This document shows, in pieces, positions 27,384 through 35,719 of a stretch of 64,000 nucleotides of DNA. Position 1 is the first letter of the stretch. Each line of letters opens with the position of its first letter. Origin of the DNA: Mycetocola_B reblochoni (lineage in GTDB: Bacteria > Actinomycetota > Actinomycetes > Actinomycetales > Microbacteriaceae); contig NZ_RCUW01000005.1 of the NCBI RefSeq assembly GCF_003667525.1, positions 62,001 to 126,000 on the forward strand. The letters are read 5' to 3'. The notes under the pieces are model-generated. The model had not been told where the DNA came from. It ran no database searches and saw only the letters and a program-made list of their open reading frames with translations. The translations under genes were made by a program, and so were the position numbers.

Positions 27384-27752
27384 GTGCTTCAGCAGGAATC
27401 ACGAGTCAAGGTCGCCGACAACACCGGCGCCAAGGAGCTGCTCACGATTCGCGTCCTCGGCGGCTCCGGCCGTCGCTACGCGGGCCTCGGCGACACCATC
27501 GTCGCGACCGTCAAGGACGCGATCCCGGGCGGCAACGTCAAGAAGGGTGACGTCGTCAAGGCCGTCATCGTTCGCACCAAGAAGGAGACCCGTCGTGCCG
27601 ACGGCTCCTACATCAAGTTCGATGAGAACGCCGCCGTTATCCTGAAGAACGACGGAGACCCCCGCGGTACCCGTATCTTCGGTCCGGTCGGCCGCGAGCT
27701 GCGCGACAAGCGATTCATGAAGATCGTCTCGCTCGCGCCGGAGGTTATCTAG
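27384..27752 (+). CDS. rplN: 50S ribosomal protein L14
   Basis: A 122-residue L14, standard length, with the family start MLQQESRVKVADNTGAKEL and the RIFGPVGRELRDKRFMKI end. The start codon is GTG, preceded by GAAGGAG. It sits at the 30S-50S interface. The position marks the start of the spc group, although no clear separate promoter is seen in the short gap. Confidence 0.97.
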   Translation: MLQQESRVKVADNTGAKELLTIRVLGGSGRRYAGLGDTIVATVKDAIPGGNVKKGDVVKAVIVRTKKETRRADGSYIKFDENAAVILKNDGDPRGTRIFGPVGRELRDKRFMKIVSLAPEVI

Positions 27753-27754
27753 TC

Positions 27755-28114
27755 ATGGCAAAGATCAAGAAGGGTGACCTGGTTCAGGTCATCTCGGGCG
27801 CCAAGCAGGAGCGCGGCGGAGACCGTGGCAAGCAGGGCAAGGTCCTCGAGGTCTTCGTCGAGCGCAACCGCGTGCTCGTCGAGGGCGTCAACTACGTCAC
27901 CAAGCACGTCCGCCAGGGTCAGACCCAGCGCGGCACGCGCACCGGTGGCCTGGAGACCTTCGAGGCCCCGATCCACATCTCGAACGTCGCGCTGGTCGAC
28001 CCCGAGACCAAGAAGCCGACCCGCGTCGGCCACCGCAACGAGCAGGTGACGAAGGACGGCGTCAGCAAGACGGTCCGCGTTCGTTACGCCAAGAAGTCAG
28101 GTAAGGACCTCTAA
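27755..28114 (+). CDS. rplX: 50S ribosomal protein L24
   Basis: A 119-residue L24 with the KOW motif IKKGDLVQVISGAKQERGG and DRGKQGKVLEVFVERNRVLV. It is an assembly initiator that binds the 5' end of 23S rRNA. It begins 2 bp after rplN, and its TAA overlaps the rplE ATG. Confidence 0.97.
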   Translation: MAKIKKGDLVQVISGAKQERGGDRGKQGKVLEVFVERNRVLVEGVNYVTKHVRQGQTQRGTRTGGLETFEAPIHISNVALVDPETKKPTRVGHRNEQVTKDGVSKTVRVRYAKKSGKDL

Positions 28115-28704
28115 TGACGGACACCGCTGCCGCGCCGGCTGGCAAGATCCAGCCGCGCCTGAAGCAGAAGTACAAGGCCGAGATCGTCTCGGCGCTGAAG
28201 GAGCAGTTCGGCTTCACGAACGTGCACCAGGTGCCGGGCCTCGTCAAGGTCGTCGTGAACACCGGTGTCGGTGAGGCCGCTCGTGACTCGAAGGTCATCG
28301 AGGGTGCCATCACGGACCTGACCAAGATCACCGGTCAGAAGCCCCAGGTCACCAAGGCCCGCAAGTCCATCGCGCAGTTCAAGCTGCGTGAGGGCCAGGC
28401 CATCGGCGCGCACGTCACCCTCCGCGGTGACCGCGCCTGGGAGTTCCTGGACCGCCTGATCTCGCTCGCTCTGCCCCGCATCCGCGACTTCCGTGGTCTC
28501 AGCGACCGCCAGTTCGACGGCAACGGGAACTACACCTTCGGTCTGACCGAGCAGAGCGTGTTCCACGAGATCGATCAGGACCGCATCGACCGTGTCCGCG
28601 GCTTCGACATCACCGTCGTCACCACCGCGAAGACGGATGACGAGGGTCGCGCGCTGCTCAAGGCGCTCGGCTTCCCGTTCAAGTCGAACGAGGCAGCCCA
28701 GTAA
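28114..28704 (+). CDS. rplE: 50S ribosomal protein L5
   Basis: A 196-residue L5 with VVVNTGVGEAARDSK, LREGQAIGAHVTLRG and DFRGLSDRQFDGNGNYTFGL. It binds 5S rRNA and forms an intersubunit bridge. In many bacteria rpsN comes next, but here a 182-nt noncoding spacer follows before rpsH. Confidence 0.97.
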   Translation: MTDTAAAPAGKIQPRLKQKYKAEIVSALKEQFGFTNVHQVPGLVKVVVNTGVGEAARDSKVIEGAITDLTKITGQKPQVTKARKSIAQFKLREGQAIGAHVTLRGDRAWEFLDRLISLALPRIRDFRGLSDRQFDGNGNYTFGLTEQSVFHEIDQDRIDRVRGFDITVVTTAKTDDEGRALLKALGFPFKSNEAAQ

Positions 28705-28886
28705 TTCAACTGGGATTTTCGTTCAACTGAATATATGCTGTACAGGTTGCCTGTCCGGGTCCGGATCACTTCGGGCCCGGCAGGCCACTTGTATGCAGGA
28801 GGAGCGGCATCCGCCGCCCCTTGACCACCACAGGTCGGCCCTCGTGTAACGGGGCGTCGAAACCTGGTGAACGAAGGAAACCATCT
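28705..28886 (+). other. Structured spacer where rpsN is usually found
   Basis: No S14 gene can be found in these 182 nt. The spacer opens with an AT-rich patch holding two direct copies of TTCAACTG (28705-28712 and 28722-28729) and a TATGCT hexamer at 28734-28739 that could be a -10 element. A bulged stem-loop follows at 28749-28785 (GCCTG-CCGGGTCC pairing with GGGCCCGG-CAGGC). No T-run follows, so it is not a classic terminator. It may carry an internal promoter or attenuator for rpsH onwards. Confidence 0.45.
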
Positions 28887-29285
28887 ATGACGATGACAGA
28901 TCCGGTCGCAGACATGCTGACCAGACTGCGTAACGCCAATGGGGCCCACCACGATTCCGTGTCGATGCCCCACTCGAAGCTGAAGGCGAAGATCGCCGAG
29001 ATCCTCACCAGCGAGGGTTACATCGCCGGCTTCGAGGTCACCGACGCCCGCGTCGGCAAGACCCTCACGCTGAACCTCAAGTTCGGCCCCAACCGCGAGT
29101 CGTCCATTGCGGGCATCAAGCGCGTCTCCAAGCCCGGTCTCCGCGTCTACGCGCGCTCGACCGAACTGCCCACCGTCCTCGGCGGTCTGGGCGTGGCGAT
29201 CCTGTCCACCTCCTCCGGGCTCCTCACGGACCGGCAGGCCAATAAGAAGGGCGTCGGCGGGGAAGTCCTCGCCTACGTGTGGTAA
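28887..29285 (+). CDS. rpsH: 30S ribosomal protein S8
   Basis: A 132-residue S8, normal length, with DPVADMLTRLRNANGAHHD at the start and the C-terminal STSSGLLTDRQANKKGVGGE. It is a primary 16S rRNA binder and, in E. coli, the translational repressor of the spc operon. The ATG at 28887 is preceded by GAAGGAAA; an in-frame start at 28821 would add residues with no S8 match. Confidence 0.97.
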   Translation: MTMTDPVADMLTRLRNANGAHHDSVSMPHSKLKAKIAEILTSEGYIAGFEVTDARVGKTLTLNLKFGPNRESSIAGIKRVSKPGLRVYARSTELPTVLGGLGVAILSTSSGLLTDRQANKKGVGGEVLAYVW

Positions 29286-29291
29286 CGCGAC

Positions 29292-29828
29292 ATGTCACGT
29301 ATCGGAAAGCTCCCCATCAGCATTCCCGCGGGTGTCACCGTGACCGTTGACGGCTCCGTCGTCACCGTCAAGGGCCCCAAGGGCGAGCTGGCGCTCACCG
29401 TCGCCAGCCCGATCGAGGCCAAGGTCGAGGGGACGCTCGTCGTCGTCTCGCGTCCGAACGACGAGCGCGAGTCGCGTTCGCTGCACGGGCTGACCAGGAC
29501 CCTGATCTCCAACAACATCGTCGGCGTCACCGAGGGCTACTCCAAGGGCCTCGAGGTCGTCGGCACCGGCTACCGCGTGCAGCAGAAGGGCCAGAGCGTC
29601 GAGTTCGCCCTCGGCTTCTCGCACCCGGTGCTCATCGACCCGCCCGCAGGCATCACCCTGACGGTCGAGGGCAACAACAAGCTCACGGTCGCCGGCATCG
29701 ACAAGCAGGCCGTCGGCGAGGCAGCCGCCAACATTCGTAAGATCCGCAAGCCCGAGCCTTACAAGGGCAAGGGTGTGCGGTACGCCGGCGAGGTCGTTCG
29801 CCGCAAGGCTGGAAAGGCTGGTAAGTAG
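29292..29828 (+). CDS. rplF: 50S ribosomal protein L6
   Basis: A 178-residue L6 with two similar domains, starting MSRIGKLPISIPAGV and ending with KIRKPEPYKGKGVRYAGEVV, a hallmark of the family. It lies near the GTPase-associated region and the sarcin-ricin loop. It begins 6 bp after rpsH. Confidence 0.97.
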   Translation: MSRIGKLPISIPAGVTVTVDGSVVTVKGPKGELALTVASPIEAKVEGTLVVVSRPNDERESRSLHGLTRTLISNNIVGVTEGYSKGLEVVGTGYRVQQKGQSVEFALGFSHPVLIDPPAGITLTVEGNNKLTVAGIDKQAVGEAAANIRKIRKPEPYKGKGVRYAGEVVRRKAGKAGK

Positions 29829-29831
29829 ACC

Positions 29832-30191
29832 ATGGCCACCACATCCAAGTCCGCGGCACGCGCGCGTCGTCACGCACGTCTCCGCAAGAAGATCGAGGGC
29901 ACCTCGATCCGTCCGCGCCTGGTCGTCAACCGCTCGAGCCGTCACGTCTTCGTGCAGCTCGTCGACGACAGCAAGGGCCACACCCTCGCATCGGCCTCCA
30001 CCATGGAGACCGAGCTGCGCAGCTTCGAGGGTGACAAGACCGCAAAGGCCAAGAAGGTCGGCGAGCTCGTCGCCGAGCGCGCGAAGAGCGCCGGCATCGA
30101 CGAGGTCGTCTTCGACCGTGGCGGCAACCGCTACGCCGGTCGTGTCGCTGCGATCGCCGATGGCGCTCGCGAGGGAGGTTTGAACCTGTGA
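29832..30191 (+). CDS. rplR: 50S ribosomal protein L18
   Basis: A 119-residue L18 with RPRLVVNRSSRHVFVQLVDD and the end VVFDRGGNRYAGRVAAIADG. It binds 5S rRNA together with L5. The stop overlaps the GTG start of rpsE (GTGA), giving translational coupling. Confidence 0.97.
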   Translation: MATTSKSAARARRHARLRKKIEGTSIRPRLVVNRSSRHVFVQLVDDSKGHTLASASTMETELRSFEGDKTAKAKKVGELVAERAKSAGIDEVVFDRGGNRYAGRVAAIADGAREGGLNL

Positions 30192-30937
30192 GCGAAGAGA
30201 ACAAGGAGCAGAACGTGGCTGCCGAGACGATCGCCGACAAGCCGGTCGAGACCGCTGCCGGTACCGCCCAGAACGGCCGTGACGCCGGTCGCGACAACCG
30301 CCGTGGCGGCGGTCGCAACGAGCGCGGCGGTCAGGGCCAGGGCCGTGGCGGCCGTGACGGCGGCCGTGGTGGCCGTGGCGGCGACCGCGACGACAAGAAC
30401 CAGTTCCTGGAGCGCGTCGTCACGATCAACCGTGTGTCCAAGGTCGTGAAGGGTGGTCGTCGCTTCAGCTTCACCGCCCTCGTGGTCGTCGGAGACGGCA
30501 ACGGCCTGGTCGGCGTCGGTTACGGCAAGGCCAAGGAAGTTCCCCTGGCCATCTCGAAGGGTGTCGAGGAGGCGAAGAAGAACTTCTTCCGCGTCCCGCG
30601 CGTCGAGAAGACCATCCCGCACCCCGTCCAGGGTGAGGCCGCTGCCGGCGTCGTCCTGCTGCGTCCCGCCGTCGCCGGTACCGGTGTTATCGCCGGTGGT
30701 CCGGTCCGTGCGGTCCTGGAGTGCGCGGGCATCCACGACGTGCTGAGCAAGTCGCTCGGTTCGTCGAACACGATCAACATCGTGCACGCCACGGTCGAGG
30801 CCCTGAAGCAGCTCGAGGAGCCCCGTGCGGTCGCCGCGCGTCGCGGTCTCGAGTTCGACCAGGTCGCCCCCGCCCGTCTGGTGCGCGCCGAGGCTGAGGC
30901 CGCGCAGGCTGCTGCGGCTGCGAAGGTAGGTGCCTGA
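30188..30937 (+). CDS. rpsE: 30S ribosomal protein S5 with RGG-rich N-terminal extension
   Basis: A 249-residue S5. Residues about 75-235 are the standard protein (ERVVTINRVSKVVKGGRRF, GYGKAKEVPLAISKGVEEAK). The first 73 residues are an added tail with an acidic start followed by repeated Arg-Gly-Gly and Gly-Arg units. RGG tails usually bind RNA. S5 lies at the mRNA entry channel and affects decoding accuracy. The start is GTG, overlapping the rplR stop. Confidence 0.96.
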   Translation: MSEENKEQNVAAETIADKPVETAAGTAQNGRDAGRDNRRGGGRNERGGQGQGRGGRDGGRGGRGGDRDDKNQFLERVVTINRVSKVVKGGRRFSFTALVVVGDGNGLVGVGYGKAKEVPLAISKGVEEAKKNFFRVPRVEKTIPHPVQGEAAAGVVLLRPAVAGTGVIAGGPVRAVLECAGIHDVLSKSLGSSNTINIVHATVEALKQLEEPRAVAARRGLEFDQVAPARLVRAEAEAAQAAAAAKVGA

Positions 30938-31119
30938 TGGCAAGCCTGAAGATCACGCAGGTCAAGTCCAAAGTTAGTGAGAAGCAGTACCAGCGCGACA
31001 CGCTGCGTAGCCTGGGCCTCCGGAAGATCGGTCAGACCGTGATCCGCCCGGACGACGCGCAGAACCGCGGCTACGTCAACACTGTTGCTCACCTTGTGAA
31101 GGTTGAGGAGATCGACTAA
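30937..31119 (+). CDS. rpmD: 50S ribosomal protein L30
   Basis: A 60-residue L30, standard length, with LKITQVKSKVSEKQYQRDTL and LGLRKIGQTVIRPDDAQNRG. It overlaps rpsE by one base (TGATG) and its own stop overlaps rplO (TAATG). L30 is absent from some bacterial lineages but is usual in actinobacteria. Confidence 0.97.
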   Translation: MASLKITQVKSKVSEKQYQRDTLRSLGLRKIGQTVIRPDDAQNRGYVNTVAHLVKVEEID

Positions 31120-31694
31120 TGGCTGACGACAAGAAGGACGTCACCGAGGAGGCCCCGAAGAAGGCTCCCGCCAAGAAGGCTCCGGCGAAGAAGGCTCCCG
31201 CCAAGACGGCTGCCGCCTCGTCGAAGGCCACCGCGGTCAACGAGTCGGAGGAGCGCGTTCAGGTCCTGAAGGTGCACCACCTCCGTCCCGCCGCCGGTTC
31301 CAAGAAGGCCAAGACCCGCGTGGGTCGTGGTGAGGGATCCAAGGGTAAGACCGCGGGTCGTGGAACCAAGGGCACGAAGGCCCGCTACCAGGTCCGCCCC
31401 GGCTTCGCCGGTGGCCAGCTTCCGCTGCACATGCGTGCGCCGAAGCTGCGCGGCTTCAAGAACCCGTTCCGGGTCGAGTACCAGGTCGTGAACCTGGCCA
31501 AGCTCGCCGAGCTGTACCCCGCCGGTGGAGAGGTCACGACCGCTGACCTCGTCGCCAAGGGTGCCGTTCGCAAGAACGAGCTGGTCAAGGTCCTCGGCGA
31601 CGGCGACATCAGCGTTGCGCTGACCGTGTCCGTCGACAAGGTCTCCGGTTCGGCCGAGCAGAAGATCGTCGCCGCCGGCGGTTCGATCAAGTAG
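31119..31694 (+). CDS. rplO: 50S ribosomal protein L15 with Lys/Ala-rich N-terminal extension
   Basis: A 191-residue L15. The core from about residue 45 has VLKVHHLRPAAGSKKAKTRV, GRGEGSKGKTAGRGTKG and GGQLPLHMRAPKLRGFKN. The first 43 residues contain four tandem AKKAP-type units resembling the C-terminal tails of histone-like proteins, which ordinary L15 (about 145 residues) does not have. L15 joins late in 50S assembly. It is the last gene before a strong terminator. Confidence 0.95.
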   Translation: MADDKKDVTEEAPKKAPAKKAPAKKAPAKTAAASSKATAVNESEERVQVLKVHHLRPAAGSKKAKTRVGRGEGSKGKTAGRGTKGTKARYQVRPGFAGGQLPLHMRAPKLRGFKNPFRVEYQVVNLAKLAELYPAGGEVTTADLVAKGAVRKNELVKVLGDGDISVALTVSVDKVSGSAEQKIVAAGGSIK

Positions 31695-31707
31695 CCACGC
31701 GCTGCCC

Positions 31708-31741
31708 GACGGGGCCGTCCACTTCGGTGGGCGGCCCCGTC
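31708..31741 (+). terminator. Terminator hairpin after rplO
   Basis: A 15-bp stem (GACGGGGCCGTCCAC at 31708-31722 pairing with 31727-31741, one G-U pair) closed by a TTCG tetraloop. It is followed by CGTCGTCGTT rather than a pure T-run, as is common in high-GC actinobacteria. It marks the end of the S10-spc transcript before secY. Confidence 0.85.
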
Positions 31742-31808
31742 GTCGTCGTTCGGCGCGCCTGCACGGGTCAGGGTTCGCCTACCGTTCACGACGCGAATCG
31801 TCGTCGAA

Positions 31809-31839
31809 TTGCCACAGGGCGGTAACAATCCGGTAGATT
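31809..31839 (+). promoter_or_regulatory. Probable secY-adk-map promoter
   Basis: TTGCCA at 31809-31814 and TAGATT at 31834-31839, with 19 bp between, lie downstream of the rplO terminator and about 83 bp before the secY start. The spacing is a little long, so this is a moderate call. Confidence 0.5.
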
Positions 31840-31921
31840 TGATCCTTGAGTCCGTTTCTGAAGGGCTTCTCGTTCACCGGTACATGGGGTCGTCACGACT
31901 CTCAAACCAGGAGGCCATTCC

Positions 31922-33244
31922 TTGTTTAGCGCCATCGCGCGGATCTTCCGTACGCCTGACCTTCGTCGGAAGATCGGATTCACCCTCGGGGTCATCGTGC
32001 TCTACCGTCTCGGTTCGTTCGTCCCCGCGCCGTTCGTCGACTTCGAGAACGTGCAGACCTGTCTGCAGCAGAACCAGGGCGCGTCCGGCCTGTACGAGCT
32101 GGTGAACCTGTTCTCCGGCGGCGCGCTGCTCCAGCTGTCGATCTTCGCGCTCGGCATCATGCCGTACATCACGGCGTCGATCATCACGCAGCTGCTTCGC
32201 GTGGTCATCCCGCACTTCGAGACGCTCCACAAGGAGGGGCAGTCCGGCCAGGCGAAGCTGACGCAGTACACCCGCTACCTGACGATCTTCCTCGGTGTCC
32301 TCCAGTCGACGACGCTGATCACGGTCGCACGCTCCGGCCAGCTGTTCGGTGCGAGCGGGACCGCCGAGTGCACCCAGCTCCTCACGGACGACTCCTGGTA
32401 CTCGCTGCTGCTCATCGTCATCACCATGACCGCCGGCACCGGCCTCATCATGTGGCTCGGCGAGCTCATCACCGAGCGCGGCGTCGGCAACGGCATGTCG
32501 CTGCTCATCTTCACCTCCATCGCCGCGACGTTCCCCGCAGCGCTCTGGGGCATCCAGGAGGCGCGCGGCTTCAACACCTTCCTCATGGTGATCGCGGTCG
32601 GGATCGTCATCATGGCGGCGGTCGTCTTCGTCGAGCAGTCCCAGCGTCGCGTCCCGGTCCAGTACGCCAAGCGGATGGTCGGGCGCCGCACCTACGGCGG
32701 GCACAACACCTACATCCCGATCAAGGTCAACATGGCCGGCGTCGTGCCGGTGATCTTCGCCTCCTCGCTGCTGTTCCTGCCGTCGCTGCTCGTCCAGTTC
32801 AACCAGCCCGCAGCGGGCGAGGAGTCGGCCGCGTGGGTCACCTGGGTGAGCAACAACCTGGTCAGCGGTGACTCGCCGCTGTACATGCTGGTGTTCTTCC
32901 TGCTGATCATCGGATTCACCTACTTCTACGTCGCCATCACCTTCAACCCCGAAGAGGTGGCGGACAACATGAAGCGCTACGGCGGCTTCATCCCCGGCAT
33001 CCGCGCCGGACGCCCGACCGCCGAGTACCTGGACTACGTGCTCACGCGTGTGACGCTGCCCGGTTCGCTCTACCTCGGCATCATCGCGCTCATCCCGCTC
33101 GTCGCCCTCGCCACGGTGTCCGCCAACCAGAACTTCCCGTTCGGCGGCGCGTCGATCCTCATCATCGTCGGCGTCGGGCTCGAGACCGTGAAGCAGATCG
33201 ACTCCCAGCTGCAGCAGCGCCACTACGAAGGACTCCTCCGATGA
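31922..33244 (+). CDS. secY: Preprotein translocase subunit SecY
   Basis: A 440-residue, ten-helix membrane protein that forms the Sec protein-conducting channel. The conserved start FSAIARIFRTPDLRRKIGFT, helix 2 segment SIFALGIMPYITASIITQLL, and cytoplasmic loop motif GGHNTYIPIKVNMAGVVPVI are all present. The start codon is a TTG at 31922; CAGGAGG seven bases upstream and the family N-terminus decide it. It leads the secY-adk-map transcript and overlaps adk (ATGA). Confidence 0.97.
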   Translation: MFSAIARIFRTPDLRRKIGFTLGVIVLYRLGSFVPAPFVDFENVQTCLQQNQGASGLYELVNLFSGGALLQLSIFALGIMPYITASIITQLLRVVIPHFETLHKEGQSGQAKLTQYTRYLTIFLGVLQSTTLITVARSGQLFGASGTAECTQLLTDDSWYSLLLIVITMTAGTGLIMWLGELITERGVGNGMSLLIFTSIAATFPAALWGIQEARGFNTFLMVIAVGIVIMAAVVFVEQSQRRVPVQYAKRMVGRRTYGGHNTYIPIKVNMAGVVPVIFASSLLFLPSLLVQFNQPAAGEESAAWVTWVSNNLVSGDSPLYMLVFFLLIIGFTYFYVAITFNPEEVADNMKRYGGFIPGIRAGRPTAEYLDYVLTRVTLPGSLYLGIIALIPLVALATVSANQNFPFGGASILIIVGVGLETVKQIDSQLQQRHYEGLLR

Positions 33245-33849
33245 CCACCACCCCCGCGGGCACGCGCCTGCTCATCGTCGGCCCGCCCGGTGCGGGCAAA
33301 GGCACCCAGGCCGCCCGCATCGCCGAGCGGTACGGCATCCCCGCGATCTCCACCGGCGACATCTTCCGCGCCAACATCGCCGGAGGGACCGAGCTCGGTC
33401 AGCGCATCCAGGAGATCACCTCGGCGGGCAACCTGGTCCCCGACTCCCTGACCAACGAGATCGTCGCCGACCGCCTCGGCCAGGACGACGCCGTCGGCGG
33501 CTTCCTCCTCGACGGCTACCCCCGAACGGTCGACCAGGTTCGCGCGCTCGATGAGGTGCTCGCCGCGAGCGGAGCGGCCCTCGACGCGGTCGTCCTGCTG
33601 ACGGCCGACACCGACGAGGTCGTCGCGCGGCTGCTCAAGCGCGCCGCCGACTCCGGCCGCGCCGACGACACCGAGGACGTCATCCGCTACCGGCAGGACG
33701 TCTACCGCGAGCAGACCGAGCCGATCGTCGCCGTGTACCGGGACCGCGGCCTCGTCGTCGAGGTCGACGGCATGGGCAGCATCGACGAGGTGTCGCAGGC
33801 GATCGCGGCCGCGCTCGACGAGCGCTCGCTCACCCCCCGCTCCGTATGA
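33241..33849 (+). CDS. adk: Adenylate kinase
   Basis: A 202-residue adenylate kinase that interconverts ATP plus AMP with two ADP. It shows the P-loop GPPGAGKGTQAARIAERY, the AMP-binding STGDIFRANI and the LDGYPRTVDQV segment. The LID is the short form with no zinc cysteines. The ATG overlaps the secY stop and its stop overlaps map. Confidence 0.97.
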   Translation: MTTTPAGTRLLIVGPPGAGKGTQAARIAERYGIPAISTGDIFRANIAGGTELGQRIQEITSAGNLVPDSLTNEIVADRLGQDDAVGGFLLDGYPRTVDQVRALDEVLAASGAALDAVVLLTADTDEVVARLLKRAADSGRADDTEDVIRYRQDVYREQTEPIVAVYRDRGLVVEVDGMGSIDEVSQAIAAALDERSLTPRSV

Positions 33850-34673
33850 TCCGCAAGTCGATCTACAAGTCGCCCGCCCAGCTCCGGCTGATGGTCGAGC
33901 CGGGCCTGGCCACGGCGGCGTCGCTCGCCGCCGCGCGCGAGCTGATCGTGGCCGGGTCGACGACGCTGCAGATCGACCGTGCCGCGGAGGCGGCGATCGT
34001 CGCCAGGGGAGGGGCGAGCAACTTCAAGCTCGAGCCCGGCTACCGGCACACCGTGTGCGCGTCCGTGAACGACGACATCGTCCACGGAATCCCCAACGAC
34101 AGGGTCCTCGAGCCCGGCGACATCGTGTCGATCGACTCGGGCGCCATCCTCGGCGGCTGGAACGGCGATGCGGCGATCACCGTGGTCGTGCCCGACCCGG
34201 CGCGGCCCGAGCTCGTGGCGGACCGTCAGCGGCTCGCCGACGTGGCGGAGGGCTCCCTCTGGGCGGGGATCGCGCGCCTCGCCAGGGCACGCCACCTCAA
34301 CGAGGTGGGCGAGTCCGTCGAGGACTACGTGCGTGAGCGCGGCGACTACGGCATCCTCACGGACTATGTCGGCCACGGCATCGGCCGGTCGATGCACGAG
34401 GCGCCCCCGGTGTTCAACTACCGCGTCAAGCAGCGCGGTCCCGAGGTCAAGCCCGGCCTGGTCGTCGCGATCGAGCCCATGGTGGTCGGCGGCTCGATCG
34501 ACAGCTTCATCCGTGAGGACGACTGGACCGTGGCGACGGAGGACGGCTCCGACGCCGCCCACTGGGAGCACAGCGTCGCCGTGCACCGCGACGGCATCTG
34601 GGTGCTGACCGCGGTCGACGGCGGGGCGGCCGGCCTCGCGCCCTTCGGCGTCACGCCCGTCCCCATCGCCTAG
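33846..34673 (+). CDS. map: Methionine aminopeptidase, type I
   Basis: A 275-residue enzyme that removes the initiator methionine from nascent proteins. Metal ligands are visible in SIDSGAILGGWNGDAAIT (two Asp), GHGIGRSMHEAP (His), AIEPMVV (Glu) and HWEHSVAV (Glu). The length fits type I without the zinc-finger extension. In most actinobacteria infA follows directly; here about 7 kb of pabC and mannitol genes lie between them. Confidence 0.96.
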   Translation: MIRKSIYKSPAQLRLMVEPGLATAASLAAARELIVAGSTTLQIDRAAEAAIVARGGASNFKLEPGYRHTVCASVNDDIVHGIPNDRVLEPGDIVSIDSGAILGGWNGDAAITVVVPDPARPELVADRQRLADVAEGSLWAGIARLARARHLNEVGESVEDYVRERGDYGILTDYVGHGIGRSMHEAPPVFNYRVKQRGPEVKPGLVVAIEPMVVGGSIDSFIREDDWTVATEDGSDAAHWEHSVAVHRDGIWVLTAVDGGAAGLAPFGVTPVPIA

Positions 34674-34774
34674 GGCGCCGGGGTCGGGGGCGACCCACCG
34701 ACGCCGGGGCCGGCATGCCGCCGAGGTGACGCGTCACGTCGTGCATGTCCGGCCGATGTTCACTCTGCCGGGAT

Positions 34775-34780
34775 TATCCT
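34775..34780 (+). promoter_or_regulatory. -10 element for leaderless pabC
   Basis: TATCCT ends 7 nt before the ATG at 34788, so transcription should begin at or next to the start codon. This spacing is repeated at many genes in the window and supports the chosen start over the GTG at 34782. Confidence 0.6.
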
Positions 34781-34787
34781 TGTGGCT

Positions 34788-35675
34788 ATGACGGCGACGC
34801 GAGTTTTCATGGTTGATGTCCTTGCCGCGCATGTGAGCGCACCGGAGACGATGCTGGAGGAGTCGGTGACGGAGTTCGCCGGCTCGCAGAGCACGCTGAC
34901 GGTGGACGACCTGGCGGCCAGCAGGGGCGACGGTGTCTTCGAGACCCTCGCGGTCGTCGACGGCAGGGTCCAGGCGTCGGAGGCGCACCTCGACCGGCTG
35001 GTCCGCTCCGCGGAACTGCTCGACCTGGCACGTCCGCACCGGGCGCAGTGGCGGTACGCCCTCGATCGCGCGGCGCGAGCCGTCCCCGCGGGCCGCACCG
35101 GCGTGCTCAAGCTCGTGCTCAGTCGCGGGCGCGAGGGCTCACCCCGCCCGACCGGCTGGATCGCCGTGTCGTCCGCGCCGAGCGCCGTACCGGAGCGGCG
35201 CACCGGCGTCCGTGTGGTCACGCTCGACCGCGGCGTGAGCTCGACGGCGGCGAGCGAGTCGCCATGGCTACTGCTCGGAGCGAAGAGCCTGTCCTACGCG
35301 ACCAACATGGCTGCGCTGCGCGAGGCGGCCAGGCGGGGCGCCCAGGACGTCATCTACACCTCGACGGACGGTTACGTCCTGGAGGGTCCGACCTCGTCCG
35401 TGCTCGCCCGGATCGGCGGGCGCATCGTGACGCCGGCGGTCGAGGCCGGCGTGCTCCCCGGCACGACCCAGCACGACGCCTTCGTCGCGCTCGACGCCGA
35501 GCGCGTCGAGACCGCGGCGGAGCCGGTTCCCGTGTCGGCCCTCGCCGAGGCGGACGCGATCTGGCTGGCCTCCAGCGTCCGGCTGCTCGTGCCGGTCGTC
35601 GCGCTCGACGGCCGGCCGGTTCCGCAGGACGCGGAGCTGACCGACAGGATCAACGCGGTGCTGCTGGCGCGCTGA
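34788..35675 (+). CDS. pabC: Aminodeoxychorismate lyase / class IV aminotransferase
   Basis: A 295-residue PLP enzyme of fold type IV, probably 4-amino-4-deoxychorismate lyase, which forms p-aminobenzoate for folate. It has RGDGVFETL near the N-terminus, the PLP-lysine region LLLGAKSLSYATNMAALREA, EGPTSSVLARI, and PAVEAGVLPGTTQ. Branched-chain and D-amino-acid aminotransferases share the fold, but the length and GDGVFETL pattern favour the lyase. No pabB or folate gene is adjacent. It is monocistronic and convergent with mtlR. Confidence 0.8.
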   Translation: MTATRVFMVDVLAAHVSAPETMLEESVTEFAGSQSTLTVDDLAASRGDGVFETLAVVDGRVQASEAHLDRLVRSAELLDLARPHRAQWRYALDRAARAVPAGRTGVLKLVLSRGREGSPRPTGWIAVSSAPSAVPERRTGVRVVTLDRGVSSTAASESPWLLLGAKSLSYATNMAALREAARRGAQDVIYTSTDGYVLEGPTSSVLARIGGRIVTPAVEAGVLPGTTQHDAFVALDAERVETAAEPVPVSALAEADAIWLASSVRLLVPVVALDGRPVPQDAELTDRINAVLLAR

Positions 35676-35719
35676 ACGGCGGATGGCGGACAGCGGAGCC
35701 GACGGCAGCTCCAGAACGC

